64,000 nt of DNA from CAVREM01 sp963728825 (GTDB lineage: Bacteria > Acidobacteriota > Vicinamibacteria > Vicinamibacterales > CAVVIG01): NCBI GenBank assembly GCA_963728825.1, contig CAVSLA010000004.1:1612001-1676000 (forward strand), given 5' to 3'. This document shows positions 27,816-35,082 of the stretch, one piece after another. A program made the position numbers and the translations under genes. The notes beneath the pieces are model-generated. The model was not told the origin of the DNA. It saw only the letters and a program-made list of their open reading frames with translations, and ran no database searches. Positions within the stretch are counted from its first letter, which is position 1. Every line of letters starts with the position of its first letter.

Positions 27816-28901
27816 TCAATCGCCAAAGGTGACGCCGAGCGCCTTCGCCGTCAGGAGCAGATCGAGATCGAGCGGCACCGTCTTGATCTTCCCGACGATG
27901 TCTTCGAGGGGGCGCGCGACGATATCGGGCGGGGCGAACGCGACCATCGTGTCGAAGTCACGCCGCTTGACCAGCTCCACGGCCTTGCCGCCGAACCGCG
28001 TCGCGAGCACACGGTCGAAGCTGGTTGGCGCGCCGCCGCGCTGTAGATGGCCGAGCACGACAGAACGCGTTTCCTTGCCGCAGGCGCCGCCAAGCGCCTC
28101 GGCGACCTGCGCGCCCATTCCGCCGAGCCGCTCGACGAACCCTTCGCGGGCCTCTTCGACCAGCGCGCGCTTGCCGTCCCTCGGCAGCGCGCCTTCGGCG
28201 ACGACGACGATGCTGAATTTGGCGCCCCAGCGGTCGCGTTCGCGCAGACGCTGGGCGAGGATCTCCAGGCTGAAGGGAATCTCCGGGATGAGAATGGCGT
28301 CGGCGCCGCCGCCGACGCCCGCGTACAACGCAATCCACCCCGCGTAGCGGCCCATCACCTCGACAACGAGGATCCGCTTGTGTGCTTCGGCGGTCGTGTG
28401 CAGCCGGTCGATGGCATCGGTGGCGAACGAGACTGCCGTATCGAAGCCGAAACAGTTGGTCGTCCCGACGATATCGTTGTCGATGGTCTTCGGGACACCG
28501 ACCAGCGGAATGCCGTGCTTGCTGAACTCGTGCGCAATCGCCAGCGTGCCGTCGCCGCCGATCACCACCAGCGCGCCCAGCCCCATCTTGTGAAACATCT
28601 CGATCACGCGATCCGAGTAATCGCGTCTGCCGTCGGACGTTTCGATCGGGTAGGCGAAAGGATTGCCGCGGTTGGTCGTGCCGAGAATCGTGCCGCCGAG
28701 TCTGAGGATGCCGGTGACGTCGCGCGGCGTGAGGACGCGGGAACGGCCGGGCTCGATCAGGCCATCGAAGCTGTCTTCGAGCCCGATGCATTCGATGCCG
28801 CTGTTGGTCGCCGACTTGACGACCGCGCGAATGACGGCGTTCAGGCCGGGCGCGTCGCCGCCGCCGGTGAGGATTCCAATGCGCGAAATCGCGGGCGTCA
28901 A
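27816..28901 (-). CDS. pfkA: 6-phosphofructokinase, mixed-substrate (group III) type
   Basis: Phosphorylates fructose 6-phosphate, the committing step of glycolysis. N-terminal GILTGGGDAPGLNAVIRAVV; GGDGTLAIAHEF is the ATP-site loop, where Gly rather than Asp after GGD points to ATP use; PKTIDNDI carries a Lys usual in PPi-type enzymes. This Gly/Lys combination occurs in ATP-dependent group III enzymes such as actinobacterial PFKs. VEVMGRYAGWIAL and LGHLQRGGAPTSFDR are also present. Product is 361 residues. It converges with thrC and is the last gene before the tRNA and the integrated element. Confidence 0.92.
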   Translation of the reverse strand: MTPAISRIGILTGGGDAPGLNAVIRAVVKSATNSGIECIGLEDSFDGLIEPGRSRVLTPRDVTGILRLGGTILGTTNRGNPFAYPIETSDGRRDYSDRVIEMFHKMGLGALVVIGGDGTLAIAHEFSKHGIPLVGVPKTIDNDIVGTTNCFGFDTAVSFATDAIDRLHTTAEAHKRILVVEVMGRYAGWIALYAGVGGGADAILIPEIPFSLEILAQRLRERDRWGAKFSIVVVAEGALPRDGKRALVEEAREGFVERLGGMGAQVAEALGGACGKETRSVVLGHLQRGGAPTSFDRVLATRFGGKAVELVKRRDFDTMVAFAPPDIVARPLEDIVGKIKTVPLDLDLLLTAKALGVTFGD

Positions 28902-28966
28902 AGGTCTGAGGTTCGACTATAGCAAAAGGCGCATGTTAGACTGAGGGTTCGTCATTCCTGTAAAGT

Positions 28967-29042
28967 GGGCGGCTAGCTCAGTTGGGAGAGCGCCGCGTTC
29001 GCAACGCGGAGGTCGGGAGTTCGAGCCTCCTGCCGTCCACCA
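28967..29042 (+). tRNA. tRNA-Ala (anticodon CGC)
   Basis: Full cloverleaf of 76 nt including encoded CCA. The acceptor GGGCGGC pairs with GCCGTCC and includes the G3-U70 wobble pair that marks alanine tRNAs. D-stem is GCTC/GAGC. The anticodon stem CCGCG/CGCGG carries the loop TTCGCAA with anticodon CGC at 29000-29002. T-stem is GGGAG/CTCCT with loop TTCGAGC. The 3' portion from 28995 is duplicated at 36142-36189, marking this gene as the integration site of the element that follows. The host copy remains intact. Confidence 0.96.
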
Positions 29043-30193
29043 ATCTTTTTCCACCCGGCAGATTCCCGTTCTGCCCACATTCTGCCCATCGACGGCGAAA
29101 ACGCGTCGAGGGCGCCGATCTTCCGCTGCTCGGTCGGATGCGTGTAGCGCGCGAGCATCCGCGTTGACGAGTGCCCGCTGATCGCCATCACGGTGTAGTC
29201 GTCGTAGCCGGCCGCGATCATCTGGCTGAGCGCCGTATGCCGCAGGGTGTGGAGGGTGACATCCCCGGTCAGGATGCCGGCGCGCTCGACCGCCCGCCGG
29301 AAGACATGCGCGACCCCGTTGACGGTGTACGCGTCGTGCGTCCGCGGGTTAGTGAACACATACCCCGAGGTTCCCTTCACGAGGGCGCCTAGGACGGCCT
29401 GCATCGCCTCGCTGATGGGCAACCGTCGGGCCGTGCCGTTCTTCGTCTCAAGGAACGTCAGATAGCCGTCCTGGACGTGTTCCCAGCGCAGGTTGAGGAG
29501 TTCCCCGGCCCGTGCGCAGGTCATCAGCGCCAACGTCACAACCCGCCCGAGCTTCTTCGGGCTGGCGGCAATCAGACGCGCCCGCTCGTCCTCGGTCAGA
29601 ATCCGAGTGCGCCGGTTGTCCACCTTCAGCCGCTTCACGGCCCGCATCGGGTGCTCGAGGAGTTGCCCCCATTCGACCGCCTTGGAGAACACCGAGCGGA
29701 GCGTGTCCATCTCGCGGTTCACCGTCGCCGGTTGAATCGGCCGGGTGCTGGCGTGTCCGTGGCCGCGCCACTTCCCCGCCAGCCGTTCCCGTTTGAACTG
29801 CTCGATCCGGTGTGCCGTGATCTCGTGCAGGATGAGCGACCCGAACGCCCGATTCAGCACCTTCAGGATCTCCTGGTCGCGATCGACGCTCCGTTTGTGC
29901 TGGGTCGCGTAGTCATCGATGTAGGTCGCCGCGAACGTCCGGAACGAGATATCAGGCTGTTGACGGATGCCGTGCCGGCCGTCCAAGACGCGTGAGCGTT
30001 CCTTCGCTTCGAATTTCTTGGCGTCTTGTTTGTTCGCGGTCTCCGTCGTCGCCCGATAGCGATGACGGTTGACCCGGAAGTCATAGAACCAATGGTGATC
30101 GCAGTTTGGCGACGACGGACAGTGCAGCGGGTTTGGCTCGCCGTCCCTCAGCGTCGCCGGCAGCGTCGGACTACAGAACTTTCTGAGGCTCAT
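28973..30193 (-). CDS. int: Tyrosine-recombinase integrase of the tRNA-Ala island
   Basis: Site-specific recombinase of 406 residues as read here. There is an N-terminal arm-binding region (a possible zinc-binding cluster around Cys25, Cys31 and His33-34), then a core-binding SAM-like domain at about 85-175. The catalytic domain has Arg228 (CARAGELLNLRW), Lys251, His315 and Arg318 (HTLRHT), His341 and Tyr350 (GHSSTRMLARYTH). The complete set suggests an active enzyme. The last roughly 23 codons are antisense to the tRNA-Ala gene, and the TAG stop lies in its 5' acceptor stem. In an excised circle the reading would instead end after residue 403. Confidence 0.95.
   Translation of the reverse strand: MSLRKFCSPTLPATLRDGEPNPLHCPSSPNCDHHWFYDFRVNRHRYRATTETANKQDAKKFEAKERSRVLDGRHGIRQQPDISFRTFAATYIDDYATQHKRSVDRDQEILKVLNRAFGSLILHEITAHRIEQFKRERLAGKWRGHGHASTRPIQPATVNREMDTLRSVFSKAVEWGQLLEHPMRAVKRLKVDNRRTRILTEDERARLIAASPKKLGRVVTLALMTCARAGELLNLRWEHVQDGYLTFLETKNGTARRLPISEAMQAVLGALVKGTSGYVFTNPRTHDAYTVNGVAHVFRRAVERAGILTGDVTLHTLRHTALSQMIAAGYDDYTVMAISGHSSTRMLARYTHPTEQRKIGALDAFSPSMGRMWAERESAGWKKIGGRQEARTPDLRVANAALSQLS
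28995..29042 (+). repeat. attL: left copy of 48-bp attachment-site repeat (3' part of tRNA-Ala)
   Basis: Covers the anticodon stem-loop to the CCA end of the tRNA. It is identical to 36142-36189 except C at 29026 versus T at 36173. Crossover in or near the anticodon stem is typical of tRNA-targeting tyrosine integrases. Confidence 0.92.
29068..29091 (-). repeat. Paired GGCAGAA motif, copy 1 (candidate integrase arm site, left end)
   Basis: Read on the minus strand this is CGATGGGCAGAA followed within a few bases by GGGCAGAA. The same design recurs at 35048-35073 and 36002-36026. It lies 27 bp inside attL, within the integrase coding region. Position and pairing are what arm-type recombinase sites look like; that function is inference. 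Confidence 0.55.
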
Positions 30194-30307
30194 TTACCTG
30201 ATCGCTTTCGAATGTCTTTTTTCTGTTAAACGCTGGGTGGTGTTCAGCTCGTTGCTCAGCGACAATGAGCCCATGGCAAACACCGCAAGACAACCGCGTT
30301 CGTCTTT

Positions 30308-30589
30308 GTGGACAAGGACTGGTTCAACCGCTCGCTCCGCCACCTCGTTTTCAAGCCCGAGAGCAAGGCGACCGAGAGCCACCTGCTGATTGGCACGATC
30401 GAGGACACGGCGGACGTCGTCGGACTTTGGATGAAGGAAATCGAAACAACCCGCCTTAGACAGGACGGCGCGAGCATCAGGCTGCGGGTGCTCATTCCTT
30501 GGCGATACGTAATTAGCTGCGCCCTGACCGACGAAGGCGATCCGGTGGCGGTCGGCTTCGGAGGACAGGACGTCACCGTGTTGAAGTAG
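30308..30589 (+). CDS. Hypothetical protein of the island
   Basis: About 93 residues from a GTG start. The frame is open further up to a TGA at 30266, adding residues GKHRKTTAFVF without a standard start codon. The sequence (VFKPESKATESHLLIGTIEDTADVVGLWMKEIE, LRVLIPWRYVISCALTDEGD) has normal protein composition and predicted alternating strands, more convincing than the opposite-strand frame. No family recognised. It is divergent from the integrase, 114 bp apart. Confidence 0.4.
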   Translation: MDKDWFNRSLRHLVFKPESKATESHLLIGTIEDTADVVGLWMKEIETTRLRQDGASIRLRVLIPWRYVISCALTDEGDPVAVGFGGQDVTVLK

Positions 30590-30685
30590 GACGTAGATTT
30601 CATCACGCGCCGCCTTTGCTCCGACGGCAGCGCGCCACGACGGCGCGCCACCACTGGAGCACTGTCCACGTTTCCTCGTGCGTGA

Positions 30686-31216
30686 TCACGCGGTTCCCTG
30701 CCAGTCGGTACCAAGCCAGTCCAAGGCCCGGTCTATCGGCTGGACCGATCGCACCCGGACCCCGAACGGCCGCGCGATCACTTCGGCTTCGTTCCTACAC
30801 AGTTTCAGCGCGATGATGCGTGGCCGGGCCACGACGGCGGTCACGAGCACGGGGTTGCTCGCGCGGTAGCGATTGAGGAACGGAAACCGCTCAGCGATCG
30901 TGCGATCTAGAGACCAGCAGAATCCCCGCTCGTTCACCCGAGCATCAGCGCCGCGATAAACCGTGACGCGGGCTGGAAGCGCCGCCAGCGCAGTACGTTC
31001 GCCGTCAGTCATCATGTCAGGCGACGTCCGCGCCGGCAGGATCTCGTCCAAGTCCTCCGCGTAGCTGCTGACGTTGTCGCATATCGACCAGCACTCACCG
31101 AGCAGCACGAGAGTGTCGCGCTGGCTCAATCCGCAATCGTGGCAGTCGATAATTGCCGGTAAGCGGCTGTAGCTATTGCAGAACCTGACGGCCTCGAGAG
31201 CCTCATCGAGTGTCAT
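30686..31216 (-). CDS. Predicted ADP-ribosyltransferase-fold (R-S-E) protein
   Basis: ATG 31216 follows a purine-rich AAGGGGGG and gives 176 residues. The N-terminal half is helical (FCNSYSRLPAIIDCHDCGLS, LVLLGECWSICDNVSSY). The C-terminal half shows an order of motifs like R-S-E ADP-ribosyltransferases: Arg88 in VTVYRGA, Ser102 in GFCWSLDRTIAERFPFL, and Glu143-x-Glu145 in RNEAEVIARP. Such small proteins occur on phages and genomic islands. The ART assignment rests on motif spacing only, and activity and target are unknown. It may be a toxin, a defence effector or a host-takeover enzyme. It is coupled to a tiny zinc-ribbon ORF upstream. Confidence 0.6.
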   Translation of the reverse strand: MTLDEALEAVRFCNSYSRLPAIIDCHDCGLSQRDTLVLLGECWSICDNVSSYAEDLDEILPARTSPDMMTDGERTALAALPARVTVYRGADARVNERGFCWSLDRTIAERFPFLNRYRASNPVLVTAVVARPRIIALKLCRNEAEVIARPFGVRVRSVQPIDRALDWLGTDWQGTA

Positions 31217-31338
31217 CGCCCCCCTTCCGGCAAGGAGATCGTCTGGCCGCACTGTTCGCAGCGCCACGAACGCCGGCCGTTGTGCGGCGGTTGCTGAATG
31301 AACCCAAAACCCCCGTCGCAGCCAGGACGTGGTGACAG
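31213..31338 (-). CDS. Small zinc-ribbon-like ORF coupled to the ART-like gene
   Basis: A 41-codon frame ending in a TGA that overlaps the ART-like ATG (ATGA). The product contains PGCDGGFGFIQQPP and then RSWRCEQCGQTISLPEGGR. The WRCEQCG knuckle looks like half of a zinc ribbon, with an additional Cys upstream. No ATG, GTG or TTG is available; the proposed start is CTG 31338, and the true start may differ. Too short to be sure, but composition and overlap support it. Confidence 0.4.
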   Translation of the reverse strand: MSPRPGCDGGFGFIQQPPHNGRRSWRCEQCGQTISLPEGGR

Positions 31339-31502
31339 CCGGTTGACCGGCCCTCTTCCAGGTTTAATGCTTCAACATCGCGCATCCCGCAGACGTGGTC
31401 TGTCGGGCCCGGACACAGCCGCTCAACAATTCTCGGAAATCTGTGAAAGGCGGGAACGCCGCTGTTGCTCACCAAACAGAACGACAATCTTCTACTGGCT
31501 TG
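31339..31502. other. No gene recognised between the small island ORFs
   Basis: Short frames on both strands here have unnatural composition. The stretch probably holds the promoter of the zinc-ribbon/ART-like pair, but no clear hexamers are visible. Confidence 0.3.
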
Positions 31503-31730
31503 TCAATGAATTGGGTTTGCCAACAGGATAATTACCCTACGCAATTGGCTCGCAGCGGCAGCTAGAATTCCGGCGATGGCGTCGTTCTGCGCGTCCTGGG
31601 CGTCATCAACGAAATCCGGCTCCGTGGTGTTGCCGTCCACAACAAAAGCTTCAGTGTGGAAACCGCTGATGGTGATGGCAGTAAATGAATAGGCCAGCTC
31701 GCCCTCATACGCGCCGAGTGCCCCATTCAC
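31503..31730 (-). CDS. Small hypothetical protein of the island
   Basis: A GTG-started frame of 75 residues (MNGALGAYEGELAYSFTAITISGF, then an acidic FVDDAQDAQNDAIAGILAAAASQL helix). Composition is protein-like and acidic, but no family is recognised and the ribosome site is weak. It lies downstream of the lipoprotein gene on the same strand. It could be a remnant of a larger gene. Confidence 0.3.
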   Translation of the reverse strand: MNGALGAYEGELAYSFTAITISGFHTEAFVVDGNTTEPDFVDDAQDAQNDAIAGILAAAASQLRRVIILLANPIH

Positions 31731-31776
31731 CCCGGGAGGGTGTGGACTTGAAATGCTTCCACGTTTAGCTGTGTCC

Positions 31777-33066
31777 TTATTGTCGATTCAACGAGAAGTC
31801 GCTCCTTGCCTGTCGCACGCCTCCTGCTCCGATTGCTCCTGTGCTAAGGGTGTAGGTGCCACTGGCCGTCGTTGTGGATGCGGTTCCCCGCAAGGTCCGG
31901 ATCGGATTTCCGGCCAATTCGAAGTGCCATGATCCGCTAGCCCCTGTAACAACTAATTGGAATAGGTCATTTTGCTGACGGACGTACGTGTTATTGGGGC
32001 ACTGAGCAGGCCCGGAAATCTTTGGGCCTTCCGTCGTCCGGACGACAGCCGTCAAGGTCCCAGTCCCATTCGCGAGAATGGTCAGCCGTACATCCGAGAA
32101 TTCTTCCACATAGCTCCACACGCATGAGGCATTGAGCTGAAAGGTGCCAGTCGCGGTGAAGGATCCGACCCAACTCATGACACTTGGAGTTGGAGCGGGC
32201 GGGGGCGGAGGAGGCGGCGGGGGAGGAGGAACCGGATCAGGCTTCGGCTTCGGGTCAGGCTCGGGGCGTGGATCGGAAGGGGTCTCTGAAAATAGAAGTG
32301 TGCTGAGCTCCTCTAGGATGGCGGTAACGAGTTTTCCAAGCGCTTCCTTGGTTAGAACCTCAATGACCGCGACGCCGGAGTGAAATCTCTGCTTGGTGAG
32401 TGCGGCCTTGATTATTTGCCAGTCTAGCGCCCCACTACCAGTCGCCTTAAAAATCGCATTCCGGAATCTCGCGACACCCACGCTGTTGAGAGCCTTCCCC
32501 AATTCCGTCGCGGCGTCCGCTGTCCTAAAAACCTTCGCCGTTAACGCGTCAATGCCGGCGTTCACGCACTCTCCCCAGGTCTGATCGAGGAGATTCCCAA
32601 CCCCCGCGACGAGGGCATAATAGAGGGGCGTACCGCAGTAAACGATAATCTCGAACGCAGCCCAAAGGCTGAAAGCAAAAGCCGCCGCCGCGGCGACGGA
32701 GTTAGGCCGAAAATTTTCTTGCCGTCCGTTTCTCGCTCCAGTTGCGCTGATATCGGCCGAGTTGCCGAATACGTTACCGGCGAGGACCCCGTTGATGTAA
32801 TAGATGGGACGGTCCGACTGGATTCCTTCGATGCGCAGTCGGTAAGTCCCGCCCATCGCCGGGTCGACAACTTCGACGTCGATCGAATCTGCGTCAACGC
32901 TGATGATTCGAATGGCATCGGCCGCGATTGGTTCCGGCCTAGGATCATCGGTTGTAGGCGTCGTGACCGTGCTACCCGATGTGCACGCCGTGCTGAGGAG
33001 CCCACCAAACGCGAGCGTCAGCGCAAGACAGACCGCGACGGGACGCTTGGCGCGAGCGTGATTCAA
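31777..33066 (-). CDS. Large Pro-rich lipoprotein of the island
   Basis: 429 residues. Signal peptide with lipobox ALTLAFGGLLSTAC (Cys about residue 28). A domain of about 50-120 (RLRIEGIQSDRPIYYINGVL) follows, then a hydrophobic/helical central region (about 120-265) with a membrane-prone stretch AAAFAFSLWAAFEIIVYCG. A DPRPEPDPKPKPDP spacer runs into eleven consecutive prolines near residue 290. A C-terminal beta domain (about 300-425, SWVGSFTATGTFQLNASC) resembles small lipocalin-like lipoprotein modules. Codon use is less GC-biased than in the flanking chromosome, in line with acquired DNA. Probably surface or periplasmic; function unknown. Confidence 0.65.
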   Translation of the reverse strand: MNHARAKRPVAVCLALTLAFGGLLSTACTSGSTVTTPTTDDPRPEPIAADAIRIISVDADSIDVEVVDPAMGGTYRLRIEGIQSDRPIYYINGVLAGNVFGNSADISATGARNGRQENFRPNSVAAAAAFAFSLWAAFEIIVYCGTPLYYALVAGVGNLLDQTWGECVNAGIDALTAKVFRTADAATELGKALNSVGVARFRNAIFKATGSGALDWQIIKAALTKQRFHSGVAVIEVLTKEALGKLVTAILEELSTLLFSETPSDPRPEPDPKPKPDPVPPPPPPPPPPPAPTPSVMSWVGSFTATGTFQLNASCVWSYVEEFSDVRLTILANGTGTLTAVVRTTEGPKISGPAQCPNNTYVRQQNDLFQLVVTGASGSWHFELAGNPIRTLRGTASTTTASGTYTLSTGAIGAGGVRQARSDFSLNRQ

Positions 33067-33458
33067 TCGATCCTCCGCAGCTTGGGTGCCGGTGGCTGAG
33101 ATGATACCTTAGAACGCCGCACGCCCCTGACATTTTTCCGACGACGAGCATCGACTGCACTGTGAGTTCCTTTCCGGATCCCGATGATGGGCCGCTGACG
33201 TTGCGCGTGGGCCGTCGACGTGAGCGCGAGCAGCGCGCCGATGATTAGTGTTCGGACTCACAGCGTCCTCTTTCGCTTGTTGTCTAAGCAATTCCGACCC
33301 GTTGTCACTCCCACACTTCACAATATCCGCAGGTGGCCATCGACGCCGCCAATGCTGGCCATCAGCGTCGGATAAAAATCGCCAAACCGACACGCACCGA
33401 ACCGCATCCCCCCGAAACGCGCTTGCGTGAGGGTGACATCATTGCCGCTGATTCCCAT
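33067..33458. other. Gene-free stretch upstream of the lipoprotein
   Basis: About 390 bases without a credible reading frame. It should contain the promoter of the lipoprotein gene. I see no convincing hairpin, repeat or consensus hexamers, and small overlapping frames have unlikely composition. It may be the remains of a deleted gene. Confidence 0.4.
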
Positions 33459-33881
33459 TTACTCCTCCCACCACATCTCGGGTTCGTTAGTAATCGATTT
33501 CGGAATCACGGAGGCGGAGAACTCGCCGCGCTCGACGGCGCCGCGTTCATCGGGACCCGGTCCCCCATTGCCCCAAACTTGTGCCGCGCATTTCGGCGAG
33601 CGTGAAATTCGCTGCGCCGTCACGGTGTCGCGCTCGGAGATTTCGCCACTGAGGGGAACCTGGGGCTCAGGGGCTTCGTGGATGCGCCGTCGCTGGTTGC
33701 CGGGCATCGCGTGCCCCTTCTGGCAGATCTCCGGGTTGGATGCGTGGGGACCAGCCCCGCACTTACACACGGGCCGTGCGTCGCCCGTGGGCATCTCCAG
33801 AGCCTCGATCGGTCCCGGATGGGCAGAATCGTGGACAGAATCCTCGATGCGCTGAGCGTCTGGCTGTGACGTATCAATCAT
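33459..33881 (-). CDS. Small Cys/His-motif hypothetical protein
   Basis: 140 residues from ATG. A compact motif RPVCKCGAGPHASNPEIC followed by QKGHAMPGNQRR suggests a zinc-binding site (CxCG, a third Cys about 15 residues on, and GH). The rest is charged and rich in Pro and Gly. No known family can be named with confidence. It diverges from the next gene across about 170 bp. The motif resembles short putative DNA- or RNA-binding proteins of mobile elements, but that is a guess. Confidence 0.5.
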   Translation of the reverse strand: MIDTSQPDAQRIEDSVHDSAHPGPIEALEMPTGDARPVCKCGAGPHASNPEICQKGHAMPGNQRRRIHEAPEPQVPLSGEISERDTVTAQRISRSPKCAAQVWGNGGPGPDERGAVERGEFSASVIPKSITNEPEMWWEE

Positions 33882-34052
33882 TTAGCGTGTCCCGTCCTCC
33901 GCGTCTGTTCTGCGGTTCCCATCGTCCGTTACCCGTTTCCCTAAGTTATTCATGGGTGGCATCCGTGTCGCGCCCCTGTGTAAAGGCTCGCTGCATTGGT
34001 GAGCCCACCTCCCTCTGCTTTTCGCATTACTTGGCACAGGAGGTATCAGCAA

Positions 34053-34523
34053 ATGAGTACGCTGATCGAGAATCCAGTCATAAGTCAGACTCGGTACCCG
34101 GCGCTGTTTGTGAACCCACAGATCGTTCGAACAAAAACAGGAGATGGCAAAGATCTCATCGTGTTGTCCGGAGTAGTAAAGATTGAGAGATCGGGGAAAT
34201 CGGTCAGAAGCGGGGATTGGGCCAAAGGCACGTTTAGGATCGGAGTGAATCTCGGCCTGCCGCCTGAGGAGGCCATGCAGCTTGAACAGCATGCCTCGCT
34301 GATTACGTTGAGCTCCGTCAGAAATGATTATGAGTCGATCCATGCGGGGTGGGCGGTCGATGAGTCGTACGTGCTGACGGTCCCGGGTGATACCTACGAG
34401 GAGGTGTTCGTTCAGGGAGCGTTTGCCGTGCGCGATAAAGATGGGTGGCTTCTGCGCGTCGGGTACCACGTAACGCTTGTCGGCCAAGTCGTTTCGAATC
34501 CCCGGTGGCCGCCTGATTTTTGA
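34053..34523 (+). CDS. Hypothetical protein with strong ribosome-binding site
   Basis: ATG 34053 is preceded by AGGAGG at nine bases, the strongest ribosome site in the island, so it is likely expressed. The 156-residue product (STLIENPVISQTRYPALFVN, LIVLSGVVKIERSGKSV, DESYVLTVPGDTYEEVFVQGAFAVRDKDGW) is predicted all-beta, with no signal peptide or membrane segment. No family recognised. Upstream codons to 33996 lack a good start. A cluster of GGACA repeats follows directly. Confidence 0.6.
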   Translation: MSTLIENPVISQTRYPALFVNPQIVRTKTGDGKDLIVLSGVVKIERSGKSVRSGDWAKGTFRIGVNLGLPPEEAMQLEQHASLITLSSVRNDYESIHAGWAVDESYVLTVPGDTYEEVFVQGAFAVRDKDGWLLRVGYHVTLVGQVVSNPRWPPDF

Positions 34524-34546
34524 TGCTAGGCAGTAGGGAGACTTCA

Positions 34547-34645
34547 GGACAGGATGACTGGACAGGACAGGTATTAAAGAAATACCTGTCCGTCCAGTCC
34601 TAGTGGTCCACCGGACATGTCCTGCGCCGTCCAGGACAGATGTCC
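34547..34645. repeat. GGACA/TGTCC repeat cluster (candidate iterons or operator)
   Basis: Within 99 bases there are GGACAGG at 34547, 34560 and 34565, CCTGTCC at 34585, the perfect palindrome GGACATGTCC at 34613-34622, and GGACAGATGTCC at 34634-34645. Bases about 34557-34600 also form an imperfect hairpin around TTAAAGAAA. The cluster sits next to the helicase-tail-like winged-helix gene. It could be a replication origin, a regulator-binding array or a terminator of the converging genes. Confidence 0.6.
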
Positions 34646-34648
34646 AGT

Positions 34649-35071
34649 TCATGCGGTCCGCCTTTCGACGAGAGCGATCCTGGTAACACCGTCGCTGCCG
34701 GAGACTTTGGTGAACTCCTTGCGGCGGTTTACGGCCTTGGTCAGACTGTCGGCCTTCGCGTCCAATTCTTCGGCGATCGCGACGATCGTCATCGGCCCGC
34801 GCTCCAATGCCGCGCTGATGCGAGTCGCCAACGGCATCCGCTCCGCTAATCCCTCGACGGTCGTCAGGTCCACGCTGCGAACACCGATTTGCTCGGTCCC
34901 GAAAGCGAACTCCAGGCCCACTGGCCGCACACGGGCGCCGTCGTTCTGCTTTTGCGGGAACAGAACCGCTGCGCTCTGACGGGACTGCTGAAAATCCAAG
35001 GCAGCGCCGTGCACGAGCGCGTGCAGCGTCTTGTCCGACAGCGTGCCCATTCTGCCTGCTTTTCTGCCCAT
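34649..35071 (-). CDS. Winged-helix protein, possible C-terminal remnant of a RepA-like helicase
   Basis: 140 residues. The N-terminal part (LHALVHGAALDFQQSRQSAAVLFPQKQNDG, LEFAFGTEQIG) resembles the last strands of hexameric AAA/RecA-type replicative helicases of small mobile elements. The C-terminus (RISAALERGPMTIVAIAEELDAKADSLTKAVNR) is a winged helix of the kind that closes such proteins. No Walker motifs are present, so if this family is right the ATPase part has been lost. The start codon lies in the second copy of the CGATGGGCAGAA repeat. Function uncertain. Confidence 0.5.
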   Translation of the reverse strand: MGRKAGRMGTLSDKTLHALVHGAALDFQQSRQSAAVLFPQKQNDGARVRPVGLEFAFGTEQIGVRSVDLTTVEGLAERMPLATRISAALERGPMTIVAIAEELDAKADSLTKAVNRRKEFTKVSGSDGVTRIALVERRTA

Positions 35072-35073
35072 CG
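35048..35073 (-). repeat. Paired GGCAGAA motif, copy 2 (island interior)
   Basis: CGATGGGCAGAA followed five bases later by GGCAGAA on the minus strand, overlapping the start of the winged-helix gene. It matches copies at 29068-29091 and 36002-36026. Its interior position could reflect the old end of a second element or a deletion scar. Confidence 0.5.
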
Positions 35074-35082
35074 GGTATCCGG

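Noticed and set aside
31203..31487. Minus-strand frame of 94 codons before the ART-like gene
   Set aside because: Its composition is not protein-like and it overlaps the better-supported zinc-ribbon mini-ORF in another frame.
32144..32383. Glycine-rich plus-strand frame
   Set aside because: It is the complement of the proline run in the lipoprotein gene.
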